From assembly GCA_039636865.1 (NCBI GenBank), contig CP144172.1, positions 1,054,001-1,118,000 on the forward strand: a DNA stretch of 64,000 nucleotides, read 5' to 3'. Every line of letters starts with the position of its first letter. The first letter of the stretch is position 1. Shown here one piece after another: positions 17,417-26,279 of the stretch. Below the pieces are notes generated by a model that saw nothing but the letters and a program-made list of their open reading frames with translations, did not search any database and was not told the DNA's origin. The position numbers and the translations under genes were made by a program. The DNA comes from Dermatophilaceae bacterium Sec6.4 (lineage in GTDB: Bacteria > Actinomycetota > Actinomycetes > Actinomycetales > Dermatophilaceae).

Positions 17417-17914
17417 CTACCGGTAGTTGGTGAACTGCAGCGCGACGTCCAGGTCGGCCGTCTTCAGCAGCTGCTGAACTTCCTGCAAATCGTCGCGTGA
17501 CTTGGACGACACCCTGAGTTCATCGCCCTCGATGCGCGACTTGATCGACTTCGGGCCTTCGTCGCGGATCAGCTTGTTGATCTTCTTGGCGTCTTCCTGA
17601 CTGATGCCGTCCTTTACCGTGAGGGACAACCGGTATTCCTTGCCGGACAGCTTCGGCTCCCCGTCGTCGCTCTGCTCGAACGCCTTCAGCGACACGCCGC
17701 GACGTACCAGTTTGGTCTGCAGCACATCGAGCACCGCCAGCACCCGTTCGGCGGAATTGGCCTTCAACAAGATCGTCTCGCCACTCCACTCGCAGGAAGC
17801 GCCGACGTTGCGGAAGTCGTAGCGGGTGCCGATCTCCTTCGCAGCCTGGTTCATTGCATTGGCGACCTCCTGCTTGTCGGTCTTGCTGACGACGTCGAAC
17901 GAAGAGTCGGCCAC
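17417..17914 (-). CDS. YajQ-family nucleotide-binding protein
   Basis: The protein has 165 residues from GTG 17914, with AGGAG upstream. It starts [19 protein letters not shown], the YajQ signature, and ends LQFTNYR. Members bind cyclic di-GMP or nucleic acid and have two ferredoxin-like domains. It stands alone, convergent with the HAD gene, with 18 bp between the two stops. Confidence 0.93.
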   Translation of the reverse strand: MADSSFDVVSKTDKQEVANAMNQAAKEIGTRYDFRNVGASCEWSGETILLKANSAERVLAVLDVLQTKLVRRGVSLKAFEQSDDGEPKLSGKEYRLSLTVKDGISQEDAKKINKLIRDEGPKSIKSRIEGDELRVSSKSRDDLQEVQQLLKTADLDVALQFTNYR

Positions 17915-18070
17915 GGGTGCTCCTAGGGGTGGGAAAAGGTTCGGGTACGGCGGCTTTCGAGTATGCCGGATCGGGCGTAGGTGCGCGGTCGGGCCGGGGC
18001 GGCGGCACTGTCAATGTGGGCTCGATTGGAGGCAGGGCCCGCCGATTGCTACCCTTGCGCACGCACTCCT

Positions 18071-18154
18071 GCCAGGTTGCCCGAGCGGCCAATGGGAGCG
18101 GACTGTAAATCCGCCGCGTAAGCTTCGAAGGTTCGAATCCTTCACCTGGCACCA
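18071..18154 (+). tRNA. tRNA-Tyr (GTA)
   Basis: The acceptor GCCAGGT (18071-18077) pairs with ACCTGGC (18144-18150); the anticodon stem-loop reads gactGTAaatc, giving anticodon GTA. A long variable arm, as expected for tRNA-Tyr, precedes the T-loop ttcgaat. Discriminator A is followed by an encoded CCA (18152-18154). Confidence 0.95.
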
Positions 18155-18171
18155 GCAGTGTGAGCACGACA

Positions 18172-18202
18172 CAGAAGGCGCGTCCAGCGGGCGCGCTTTC
18201 TG
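18172..18202. terminator. Hairpin after tRNA-Tyr
   Basis: The arms cagaaggcgcg and cgcgctttctg pair over 11 positions with one G-T wobble, 18 bp downstream of the tRNA. It lies between the tRNA (+) and the EamA transporter gene (-), so it may serve both. Confidence 0.55.
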
Positions 18203-18229
18203 CGTTCTGCCCGAACCTCCTGCCCCGCC

Positions 18230-19126
18230 TCACCCCACCGCAATGAGCGCAATGCCGACCACGACGATGGCGGCGCCCAGCAGACGGCGCACCGGTCGCG
18301 GCTCCTTGAAGAGCCACCACGCGAGCAGTGACCCCACCACGATGCTCGATTCGCGCACTGGTGCCACGAGCGCGACCGACGTGGTCTTCATCGCCTGCAG
18401 TACCAGCACGTAGGCGAACGGCGAGAGCAGCGCGATGACCGCGACTTCCCGCCAGTAGGCCCGCACCACCGGCGCCACCCGGTCGCGCCGACGCCAGGCA
18501 ACCGGGCTCATCGTCACGGCCTGCCAGAAAGCACTGATCGAGTAATACGACACAGCGCCCAGACCCAACGCGGTGACCGAGTGGTCATCGAAGAGGGTGT
18601 AAGTCGCGATCACCGCTCCGGTCAACGCGCCCCACCTCAGCCCCGCAACCCGTCGTCCGCGTGAGATCGCCGCGGTGTGCTCTGCACTGTCGGCGGTGGC
18701 CCGGGTGCTGGCGGTAGCGACCACGGCGACCCCGCCGATCACGACGAGGCCGCCGAGTACGGCTGCCCATCCTGGTCGCTGTGACAGCGCGGCGATCGCC
18801 ACGATCATCGTCAGCAGTGGCCCGGTGCCGCGGGCTACGGGGTAGACCACGCCCAGATCGGCCCGGTCGTATCCCGTCTGCAAGCTGACTCCGTATGCGA
18901 AGTGCACCAGCCCCGAGATCACCGGCGCCCACAGCAGCGACCAGCTCAGTGGGTCAGGGGAGCGGGCAAGCAGGATGACGCCGATGGGCAGCCACAGCAG
19001 CGCCGAGGCGGTCGCGTAACACCACACGAACACGGTGCCGTCGGACGTGACGCGCTTGGCGGCAATATTCCAGGTGGCGTGGCAGACGGCCGCGATCAGC
19101 ACGAGGGCTAATGCTGATCCGGACAC
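18230..19126 (-). CDS. EamA/DMT-superfamily permease
   Basis: The 298-residue protein has ten hydrophobic helices arranged as two EamA repeats. The N-terminus is typical of the drug/metabolite transporter family: ALVLIAAVCHATWNIAAKR. It ends in a terminal helix IVVVGIALIAVG. It probably exports a metabolite; the substrate cannot be predicted. It is divergent from an MFS exporter with about 110 bp between the two starts. Confidence 0.85.
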   Translation of the reverse strand: MSGSALALVLIAAVCHATWNIAAKRVTSDGTVFVWCYATASALLWLPIGVILLARSPDPLSWSLLWAPVISGLVHFAYGVSLQTGYDRADLGVVYPVARGTGPLLTMIVAIAALSQRPGWAAVLGGLVVIGGVAVVATASTRATADSAEHTAAISRGRRVAGLRWGALTGAVIATYTLFDDHSVTALGLGAVSYYSISAFWQAVTMSPVAWRRRDRVAPVVRAYWREVAVIALLSPFAYVLVLQAMKTTSVALVAPVRESSIVVGSLLAWWLFKEPRPVRRLLGAAIVVVGIALIAVG

Positions 19127-19146
19127 CTGGCTATCCCATCACCAAC

Positions 19147-19168
19147 GGACCGGCCAACTCGCCGGTCC
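19147..19168. repeat. 8-bp inverted repeat between divergent transporter genes
   Basis: GGACCGGC and GCCGGTCC are exact inverted repeats with a 6-nt spacer (caactc). They sit in the region between the EamA (-) and MFS (+) genes. It could be an operator or a hairpin in a leader; no cognate regulator is adjacent. Confidence 0.4.
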
Positions 19169-19237
19169 GGAGTCGGGTTGCAGCGCGAGTGTCGGGATTC
19201 CGCCGCAGACTCGCCGGTCGAGTGGCGGGAAACTGTA

Positions 19238-20689
19238 GTGGGTGAACTGGAATGTCGGTCGGGTGACCTTCGTTCCATAGCTGTGAATGATGGCGTGCCC
19301 TTGCTGCGGATGGGCGACGCGGCCGGGCGCCGGTTGCTGGCCACCGCAATTCTCGGGTCCGGCATGGCGTTCCTGGATGGGACGATCGCGAACGTCGCGC
19401 TGCCGAAGATCGGCCGCGAGCTGCACACCGAGCTTGCCGGTCTGCAGTGGGTCGTGAACGGCTACACGCTGACGCTCGCTTCCCTGATTCTTGTCGGCGG
19501 ATCCTTCGGTGACCGCTTCGGCCGGAAAAAGGTCTTCGGGGTCGGTGTCGCGGCTTTCATGCTCACCTCTGCCCTTGCCGCGATCAGTCCCACGATCGGG
19601 GTGTTGGTGGGCGCGCGAATGTTGCAGGGTGTTGCTGCCGCCCTGCTGACCCCCGGGTCGCTGGCCATGCTGCAGGCCTCCTTCGTGAAGGAGGATCGGA
19701 TGCGAGCCATCGGCGCATGGACCGGCATGCTCGGGATAGCGACGGCGGGCGGTCCGATCCTCGGTGGCTGGCTGGTCGGTATCGACTGGCGCCTCGCCTT
19801 CTGGATCAACGTGCCGCTCGGCGTTGTCGTGCTGTGGTTGTTGAGGTCGGCCCCGGAGTCCAAGGATGCGCACGCCAGCACCGACCTCGATGTGCCTGCT
19901 CTCGTGCTGGCGCCGGTGGCGCTGGCCGGCCTGACCTGGAGCCTGACTGCCTGGCCCGATCGCGGTGCCGAGGTGAGTACCGTCGGACCACTGGTCATCG
20001 CGGTGATCGCGGCCGTTGCCTTCGTGGTGATCGAGCGGCGTTCACAGCATCCGATGGTGGCGCCTGAGTTGTTCGCGAATCGGGTGTTCACCGTCATCAA
20101 CCTGGTAACGCTCGCGGTCTACGCGGCGTTGTCCGGCAGCTTCTTCTTCCTTGCCGTCTATCTGCAGATCAGCGCCGGTTGGAGCCCTCTGGAGGCCGGA
20201 GCTGCAACGGTGCCGATCTCGGGCATCATGCTGGTGCTCGCATCCCGGTTCGGCGCCGTGGCGACACGGTACGGCGCCCGCGCGCCGATGCTCGCCGGTA
20301 CCGCGCTGCTCACGACCGGGTTGGCGTGGCTGGCGATGGCGCCGGACCACCCCGCGTACCTGACCCAGGTGCTCCCCGGCATCGTGACGATGGGGCTGGG
20401 CCTGTCGATGGTGGTGGCCCCGCTGACCGGCACCGTGCTCGCGGCTGCTCCCGACCACGAGGCGGGGCTGGCCAGCGGCATCAACAACGCCGTCTCGCGG
20501 ACAGCGGGCCTGATCGCCATCGCCGCGCTGCCACTGGCCGTGGGTCTGAGCGGCAGGCAGTACCGCATCGGGCATGAGGTAGCGAGCGCCTACCGGTCCT
20601 CGATGTGGATCTGCGCGGGGCTGGTCGCAATCGGCTTCCTACTGACCCTCGCGGTCGGTGGGCTCAGCGCCGCTGAGGACCCCGAGTAG
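19238..20689 (+). CDS. MFS transporter, DHA2 (14-helix) drug-exporter type
   Basis: From GTG 19238 the protein has 483 residues; GTG 19283 and ATG 19310 are equally possible starts, and the first helix begins after residue 30. Motifs are the DHA2 motif C-like region MAFLDGTIANVALP in helix 1, the motif A loop GSFGDRFGRKKVF, and GGPILGGWLVG. The length fits 14 helices. These proton antiporters export drugs or dyes. Its 3' end overlaps the convergent AAA+ gene by 51 bp, so the two transcripts are antisense at their ends. Confidence 0.85.
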   Translation: MGELECRSGDLRSIAVNDGVPLLRMGDAAGRRLLATAILGSGMAFLDGTIANVALPKIGRELHTELAGLQWVVNGYTLTLASLILVGGSFGDRFGRKKVFGVGVAAFMLTSALAAISPTIGVLVGARMLQGVAAALLTPGSLAMLQASFVKEDRMRAIGAWTGMLGIATAGGPILGGWLVGIDWRLAFWINVPLGVVVLWLLRSAPESKDAHASTDLDVPALVLAPVALAGLTWSLTAWPDRGAEVSTVGPLVIAVIAAVAFVVIERRSQHPMVAPELFANRVFTVINLVTLAVYAALSGSFFFLAVYLQISAGWSPLEAGAATVPISGIMLVLASRFGAVATRYGARAPMLAGTALLTTGLAWLAMAPDHPAYLTQVLPGIVTMGLGLSMVVAPLTGTVLAAAPDHEAGLASGINNAVSRTAGLIAIAALPLAVGLSGRQYRIGHEVASAYRSSMWICAGLVAIGFLLTLAVGGLSAAEDPE

Positions 20690-22057
20690 TGATCTGGTCA
20701 CGCTCTGCGTCTGGTCGAGCAGGTCGTCCAACGCTTCGCGTAGGTCATCCGCCCGCACTCGGGAATGGCGTCCGTCAGCGAGCGCGGTCAGCACTGCACG
20801 ACGGATCAGCTCCTTGAGGAAGGAGGCGGTCACCCCCTCGGTCCGCCCCACGGCGGCATCGATATCGCCGCCCGTCAGATCGTCGAGCACGTCGGCTCCG
20901 TACAGCCGCAGCAGCGCCGTCCGGGCGGCCACATCCGGGCGCCCCACCTCGACCGCGACATCGACCCTGCCGGGACGTTGGACGAGCGCTCGTTCCAGCA
21001 CTTCGGCCCGGTTGGTGGTCAGCACGAACAACAGATCCGCGTCGGGTGCCGAACCGTCCATTGCGTCCAGCAGCTCGAACAGCACCGGGTTGACGTCGCC
21101 GTAGGAACGGTCCTCTGCGACGAGGTCCACGTCCTCCAGAACCACGATGCCGGGCGCAAGCTCCCGTGCGAGGGAGGCGATCTGTCCGACCGCGCGCAGC
21201 GATTCACCTTGCAGCAGCACCCGGGTGGCATCGGTGCGGGCGCCGACCAGGTAGCGGACGGTATGGGTCTTGCCGGTGCCGGGTGGTCCGTAGAGCAGCA
21301 GACCGCGCTTGAGGTGCTGTCCGGAGGCGGTCAGCTGGACCGCGTGCTGGGAGACCCCGAGCGCGTGCCGTTCGATGCGGGCGATCACCGGCTCAGGCAG
21401 GATCACGTCGTTGCGTTCGACAGGCTCGAGCGTCGCGAAGGTGAGCGCCACCGCTCCCATCGCGTTCATCGACGCGGTCACGACCTGGCCGCGGTAGACG
21501 TTCAGTCGGTTCCGCAGCCGTTCGATCTCGGCAAACACGGCCTGCGCATCGGGCACGGGTAGCCCGGCCACCTCGATGGAGACGCTCGGTTCCTGATGCT
21601 CCTGCGGTCCGCTGATCAGGACTGCGAACGCACCCGCCGGCCCGTGCACCAGGAGCAGCGCACAGTTCCAGCACGCGAGCGTCCGCCCCGGTCCGGCCGG
21701 CAGGTCGGTGATGTCCGGCGTCGACATGCGAACCGGCGGGAGGTGCTCCCCGTCCAGGAGCTGACCCAACGAGATTTCGGAGAAATGCGGCGGGACGGAC
21801 AACCCCTGTACGCGTACATCGCGGGACTCTTCATCGATCCAGTGGTCCAGCGCCCGCTGCACGTTGACCTGTTCGAAGGCACTCCACTGTCGTCGCACGG
21901 CGGGCTGGTCGACACGCTCGCCGAGATGCTCACGAAGCATCGAGGTCACCGGTTGTTGCGCCGATCCGCCGAACGTGTGGGCCCACTGGATGAACTCGCT
22001 GAAGCGCCGCCCGAAGTCTCGGATTTCATCGCCCTGCTCTTCGTCGGTCCCGCTCAT
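20639..22057 (-). CDS. AAA+ ATPase with a long N-terminal domain
   Basis: The protein has 472 residues from ATG 22057, set by a strong GAGAGGGG box 6 nt upstream. Residues 1-240 are an unrecognised, mostly hydrophilic domain. The AAA module follows, with Walker A GPPGTGKT (257-264), Walker B VVLEDVD (about 305-311), sensor-1 TTN (347-349) and arginine region RPGR (361-364), then a C-terminal helical lid. It resembles single-domain classical-type AAA ATPases of unknown client. It stands alone, 84 bp downstream of the acyl-CoA oxidase stop on the same side but with its own RBS. Confidence 0.8.
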   Translation of the reverse strand: MSGTDEEQGDEIRDFGRRFSEFIQWAHTFGGSAQQPVTSMLREHLGERVDQPAVRRQWSAFEQVNVQRALDHWIDEESRDVRVQGLSVPPHFSEISLGQLLDGEHLPPVRMSTPDITDLPAGPGRTLACWNCALLLVHGPAGAFAVLISGPQEHQEPSVSIEVAGLPVPDAQAVFAEIERLRNRLNVYRGQVVTASMNAMGAVALTFATLEPVERNDVILPEPVIARIERHALGVSQHAVQLTASGQHLKRGLLLYGPPGTGKTHTVRYLVGARTDATRVLLQGESLRAVGQIASLARELAPGIVVLEDVDLVAEDRSYGDVNPVLFELLDAMDGSAPDADLLFVLTTNRAEVLERALVQRPGRVDVAVEVGRPDVAARTALLRLYGADVLDDLTGGDIDAAVGRTEGVTASFLKELIRRAVLTALADGRHSRVRADDLREALDDLLDQTQSVTRSLLGVLSGAEPTDREGQ

Positions 22058-22141
22058 GCCGACCCCTCTCGTCAGGTGCAGCGTAGGGGCAGATACCGAC
22101 AGTCTCTGGCCGCTGAGCGCGGCCTGCTCAGGACTGCCCAC

Positions 22142-24178
22142 TCAGCGTTGCGCGATCGGCGCCGTGATCAGATCATCGGGAATTCCGAGGGCGTCCACCA
22201 GATCGGTGACGTGCCCACGTAGCTCGCGGCACAGCTCGTTGACCGTCGCGGTAACCAGCCGCGACCGGGTGGTGTTCAGCCGGCCGTGCTCGATGAACCA
22301 GGCCTTGTCGGCCTCGATCGAACTCAGCGCGTACAAGCTGAGCGTGGTTCCGAGCAGGTCCTTGGCCGGACCGTCGGCCAGCTGTGCGTGTGCGGCCTGC
22401 GACTCCTCCAGGACGATCGCGTCGATGTGTGTGCGCGCCGCGAAGAGCACGTGGTCCTGAGCGTTGTTGAACAGCTCGAAGCCGTTCTCCTTGTTCGCTT
22501 TACGTAGCCGCATGCCCAGCGTCGACAGGGCGTGGTCGGCGCGCTGCTCGAACATGGACAGCTGCCAACCGTGGTCGTCCATGGCGCTCTCGCTGTCGCG
22601 TCCTTTCGCGAGATCAACCAGGCGCTGGATGCCGATCCGTCCAGTCGTGCGCTCCAACACGCCGCTGGCGATCTGCTTGCTCACCTTGGCCACAAGTTCC
22701 GGGCCGCCCAGGCCACCCCAGACCTCGGCGTACTCGGTCAGCAGGCCTTTGGCGACCAGCTGCATCAGGACGGTGTTGTCACCCTCGAACGTCGCGAAGA
22801 CATCGACGTCGGCGCGCATCTGACCGAGCTGGTTGTCTGCGAGGTAGCCAGCGCCGCCGCAAGCCTCGCGACAGGTCTGGATCGTGTCCACGGCATGCCA
22901 GGTGGTGACTGCCTTCAGCCCCGCGACGCGTGCTTCCAGCTCGCGTCCGGCGTCCTCGTCGCGCTCCTGCCCGTCCACCGGCGCAGTGCCGTGCAGCTCC
23001 TGCAGCATCTCCGTCACGGCGTTCTGGGCAAAGCTCAACGCATACGACTTGGCCAGGCGGGGCAGCAGTTTGCGCTGGTGCGCGAGGTAGTCCAGCACGA
23101 TGGTCTCCTGCTCGGCGCCGGGTGCCTCGAACTGGCGACGGACCTGGCCGTACCGGATGGCAATGGCGAGGGCCTTCTTGGCGGCTGCCCCGGAGCCGCC
23201 GCCGACGCAGATCCGACCTCGCACGAGCGTGCCGAGCATGGTGAAGAACCGACGGTTGGGGTTCTCGATGTCGGAGACATAGTGCCCGGCGTCGTCGATA
23301 TCGCCGAACGCGTTGAGCAGGTTTGCCTTGGGCACCCGCACACCGTGGAAGGCGAGGGTCCCGTTGTCGACGCCGGGCAACCCGGCCTTGTCGCCGTTGT
23401 CGCCGATGACGACACCGGGCATCGGCCCTCCGTCCACATCGCGGATCGGCACCATCATGGCGTGCACGCCGTGTTCTGTGCGGCCATTTTTCTCGGTGCT
23501 CAGCTGCGCGAAGACGACGGCCATCCGGCCATCGCGCGCAGCGTTGCCGATGTAGGTCTTCACGGACGATTCGGTAGGGGAGTCCAGCACGATCTCACCG
23601 GTGGCGTGGTCGTAGCGGGCGAGCGTTTCCAGGTGTTGCACGTTGCTGCCGTGCCCGACCTCCGTCATCGCAAAGCAACCGAGCAGCTTCGCAGTCATGA
23701 TGTCTTCGAGGTATGCCTCGAAGTGCCGGTGGGTGCCCAGACGCGTCACCGCTCCGCCGAACAGCCCGAACTGCACGCCCGTCTTGACCAGTAGCGACAG
23801 ATCCCCGAAGGCCTGCATCTCGAACAGCACGCAGGAGGCGCCGTAGTCGTAGATGCCGCCGTATTCGACGGGGAAGCCGATCCTGCCATAGCCCTGGTCG
23901 GCCACGCGGAGCAACTGCGCGAGCACACGCTCGCGCTGCTGCTCCACCGGCTGACCGGGTTCGCCGAGCAGGTCCTCGGGCTGCAGCTCTGCGCGAGCCT
24001 TCTCGCGCAGTTCGAACCACGCGCCGTCCAGGGCGCGACGGATCTGCTGCGCCACCGGGGAAACTCCGGGGGCAGGTGCGACTGCCGAAGGGCTGGCCAA
24101 CGCCGTGGTCGTGTCCTGTGCGACATCCGTCGCCTGCGGTGGCTCGGATTCGGATTGCGGTGGCGAAGTGGTGCTCAT
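22142..24178 (-). CDS. Acyl-CoA oxidase/dehydrogenase family protein
   Basis: The 678-residue flavoprotein starts at ATG 24178, which overlaps the TetR stop (ATGA) and follows GAGGGAGAG. The length and architecture match the acyl-CoA oxidase branch (two-domain ACAD plus C-terminal ACOX helical domain). Visible are the FAD/substrate loop CFAMTEVGHGSNVQ and the conserved FATFEGDNTVLMQLVAKGLL with the catalytic-type Glu. The first step of beta-oxidation is the expected role. It is co-transcribed with its TetR regulator and divergent from the thiolase operon, so one regulator may govern the whole fatty-acid block. Confidence 0.9.
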   Translation of the reverse strand: MSTTSPPQSESEPPQATDVAQDTTTALASPSAVAPAPGVSPVAQQIRRALDGAWFELREKARAELQPEDLLGEPGQPVEQQRERVLAQLLRVADQGYGRIGFPVEYGGIYDYGASCVLFEMQAFGDLSLLVKTGVQFGLFGGAVTRLGTHRHFEAYLEDIMTAKLLGCFAMTEVGHGSNVQHLETLARYDHATGEIVLDSPTESSVKTYIGNAARDGRMAVVFAQLSTEKNGRTEHGVHAMMVPIRDVDGGPMPGVVIGDNGDKAGLPGVDNGTLAFHGVRVPKANLLNAFGDIDDAGHYVSDIENPNRRFFTMLGTLVRGRICVGGGSGAAAKKALAIAIRYGQVRRQFEAPGAEQETIVLDYLAHQRKLLPRLAKSYALSFAQNAVTEMLQELHGTAPVDGQERDEDAGRELEARVAGLKAVTTWHAVDTIQTCREACGGAGYLADNQLGQMRADVDVFATFEGDNTVLMQLVAKGLLTEYAEVWGGLGGPELVAKVSKQIASGVLERTTGRIGIQRLVDLAKGRDSESAMDDHGWQLSMFEQRADHALSTLGMRLRKANKENGFELFNNAQDHVLFAARTHIDAIVLEESQAAHAQLADGPAKDLLGTTLSLYALSSIEADKAWFIEHGRLNTTRSRLVTATVNELCRELRGHVTDLVDALGIPDDLITAPIAQR

Positions 24179-24906
24179 TGCGACTCTCCCTCGTGGTGGT
24201 GCAGTAGTCCGTTCAGCCCGATCGCTGCGAATTCGGCCAGTTGCGCGACGATCACGCTTCGTGGTGCCCGATCGGGGTCGGTCATCCACCGGTCTGCCGA
24301 CTCGCGGACGAGTCCGACCAGTCCGTGCGCCAGGATCGGCGCGAAGGTTTCGTCCCGGCCGGTCTCGCGCAGGTCTACGGCGAGTAACTCGGTGAGTCGA
24401 TGGGCGATGGTGGCCGACAGACCGATGACCGGGTCGGCGTCGCGCGGCACATCCACCTGGGGTGGGCGGGTCACGAAGCGGTACACCTCCGGGTCGTGTT
24501 CCACGAGCGCGAGGTAGCTGTCGATGGCGGCAACCACCACGGCCTGTGGGTTGTTGGTCCGCACCCGGTGGGTGGCTCCTGATGTCTGCAGCGCGGCGCC
24601 GAAGTTGGCGAGGATCAGCCGGTCCACCGACGCGCATACTGCGAGATACATACCGAGGCGGTCCCCGAGATGGCGGTAGATGACCGTTTTGCTGGTTCCC
24701 GCGACGGCCGCGATCTCGTCCATCCCGACCTGCGCGCCGTGTTGCCGAATGGCTCGGATCGCGTCCTCGGTCAACTGCGCCCTGCGCTCCTCGCGGTGCG
24801 CTCGCCAGCGGGCGTCACGGCCATCGACGCGGTGGCTCCCAACGGGGTGGCTCTCAACAGGATGGCTCTCGACGGTGATATCCGTCGAATGTTCAGTGGC
24901 CGTCAT
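24175..24906 (-). CDS. TetR-family regulator of the acyl-CoA oxidase/thiolase block
   Basis: The protein has 243 residues. The helix-turn-helix GMDEIAAVAGTSKTVIYRH lies near residues 60-80, after an unusual polar N-terminus containing three repeats of a V/E-S-H-P/R-V pentad encoded by a 15-bp tandem repeat. The C-terminal domain is long and all-helical. The stop is coupled to the acyl-CoA oxidase start. By analogy with fatty-acid TetR repressors the ligand may be an acyl-CoA; this is inference. Confidence 0.88.
   Translation of the reverse strand: MTATEHSTDITVESHPVESHPVGSHRVDGRDARWRAHREERRAQLTEDAIRAIRQHGAQVGMDEIAAVAGTSKTVIYRHLGDRLGMYLAVCASVDRLILANFGAALQTSGATHRVRTNNPQAVVVAAIDSYLALVEHDPEVYRFVTRPPQVDVPRDADPVIGLSATIAHRLTELLAVDLRETGRDETFAPILAHGLVGLVRESADRWMTDPDRAPRSVIVAQLAEFAAIGLNGLLHHHEGESQ
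24831..24875. repeat. 3 x 15-bp tandem repeat inside the TetR gene
   Basis: Three imperfect 15-bp units (24831-24845, 24846-24860, 24861-24875), each built on G[GA]TGGCTC[CT]C, encode a repeated SHPVE/SHRVD-like pentad in the N-terminus. Because the unit is in frame, copy number could vary without breaking the gene. Confidence 0.7.
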
Positions 24907-24913
24907 TCCGGCA

Positions 24914-24952
24914 GAGTATCCGACACTCGGTGTATCTGCTACTTTGAGTATC
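24914..24952. promoter_or_regulatory. Three G(A/T)GTATC direct repeats at 16-bp spacing in the TetR/thiolase promoter region
   Basis: GAGTATC at 24914-24920, GTGTATC at 24930-24936 and GAGTATC at 24946-24952 are each exactly 16 bp apart in the AT-richer 92-bp spacer between the divergent TetR and thiolase genes. They are candidate regulator-binding sites. No clean palindrome of the usual TetR kind was seen here. Confidence 0.5.
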
Positions 24953-24998
24953 AGTTATTTTCCCGATATCCGGGACCCCACCCCCAGGAGACGAATCG

Positions 24999-26279
24999 AT
25001 GAGTCCACGCGATGTTTTCGTGCTCGGCGGCAACCGCATCCCCTTCGCCCGATCGGGTAGCAAATACCTGAAGGCTTCCAATCAGGACATGTTGACTGCT
25101 GCGATCGACGGCCTGGTCGCGCGCTACCACCTGCAGGGTGAGCGGCTGGGTGAAGTAGCAGCCGGGGCCGTCATCAAGCACTCGCGTGACTTCAATCTGA
25201 CGCGGGAGTGCGTGCTCGGTTCGCACCTGTCGCCGACCACCCCGGCTTATGACCTGCAGCAAGCCTGCGGAACCGGTCTTGAAGCCACGGTGCTCGTCGC
25301 CAACAAGATCGCGCTCGGCCAGATCGAGTCGGGGATTGCGGGCGGTTCTGACACGACGTCGGATGCGCCGCTCGCCGTCAACGACAACCTGCGTAGGACG
25401 CTGATGAAGGTCAACTACGCGAAGACTCCCCAGCAGCGGGTGTCGGCCCTGCTCAAGATCCGCCCTTCGCAACTTTTACCGGAGCAGCCCCGCAACGGCG
25501 AGCCGCGCACCGGCCTCTCCATGGGTGACCACATGGCGATCACGACCCAGGCGTGGCACATCACCCGTGAGGCGCAGGACGAACTCACGGTGGCCAGTCA
25601 TCAGCACCTGGCGGCGGCATACGACCGCGGATTCTTCGACGACCTGGTGACGCCTTACCTCGGTGTGACTCGCGATCAGAACCTGCGCCCGGACAGTTCG
25701 GTGCAGAAGTTGTCCACTCTGAAACCGGTCTTCGGTCGGGGCGAGGGCGCCACGATGACAGCAGGCAACTCCACGCCACTCTCCGACGGCGCATCGACGG
25801 TGCTCCTCGGATCGGGGGACTGGGCGAAGGAGCGCAACCTGACTCCGCTGGCCCGGTTCGTCGATGCCGAGACGGCGGCGGTCGATTACGTCTTCGGTGA
25901 CGAAGGCCTGCTGATGGCGCCGCCGTATGCCATCGCCCGATTGCTCGCGCGTAACAATCTTTCACTTCAGGACTTCGACTTCTACGAAATCCATGAAGCG
26001 TTCGCATCGACCGTGTTGTGTCATCTTGCTGCTATGGCGGACCCGGCATTCTGTAAGGACCGGTTGGGTCTGGACGAGCCGCTCGGCGCGATCGACCGCA
26101 GCAAGCTCAACGTCGTGGGCTCCTCGCTCGCGGTCGGCCACCCGTTCGCGGCTACCGGGGCCCGCATTGTGGCGACGCTTGCGAAGCTGTTGCACGAGAG
26201 GGGTTCCGGGCGTGGGCTGATCTCGATTTGCGCAGCGGGCGGTCTCGGCATCGTCGCAATCCTGGAGGCAGCGGAATGA
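24999..26279 (+). CDS. Acetyl-CoA C-acyltransferase (thiolase), FadI/FadA2-like
   Basis: The protein has 426 residues from ATG 24999, with AGGAG 9 nt upstream. The acyl-accepting C90 is in QQACGTGLEA, the catalytic His in the HEAF motif, the second His in GHPF, and the proton-transfer Cys in ICAAGG. It carries out the terminal thiolytic step of beta-oxidation or its reverse. Its stop overlaps the start of the long FabG gene (ATGA). The order thiolase - long FabG - MaoC dehydratase matches the mycobacterial fadA2-fabG4-htdX cluster. Confidence 0.94.
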   Translation: MSPRDVFVLGGNRIPFARSGSKYLKASNQDMLTAAIDGLVARYHLQGERLGEVAAGAVIKHSRDFNLTRECVLGSHLSPTTPAYDLQQACGTGLEATVLVANKIALGQIESGIAGGSDTTSDAPLAVNDNLRRTLMKVNYAKTPQQRVSALLKIRPSQLLPEQPRNGEPRTGLSMGDHMAITTQAWHITREAQDELTVASHQHLAAAYDRGFFDDLVTPYLGVTRDQNLRPDSSVQKLSTLKPVFGRGEGATMTAGNSTPLSDGASTVLLGSGDWAKERNLTPLARFVDAETAAVDYVFGDEGLLMAPPYAIARLLARNNLSLQDFDFYEIHEAFASTVLCHLAAMADPAFCKDRLGLDEPLGAIDRSKLNVVGSSLAVGHPFAATGARIVATLAKLLHERGSGRGLISICAAGGLGIVAILEAAE

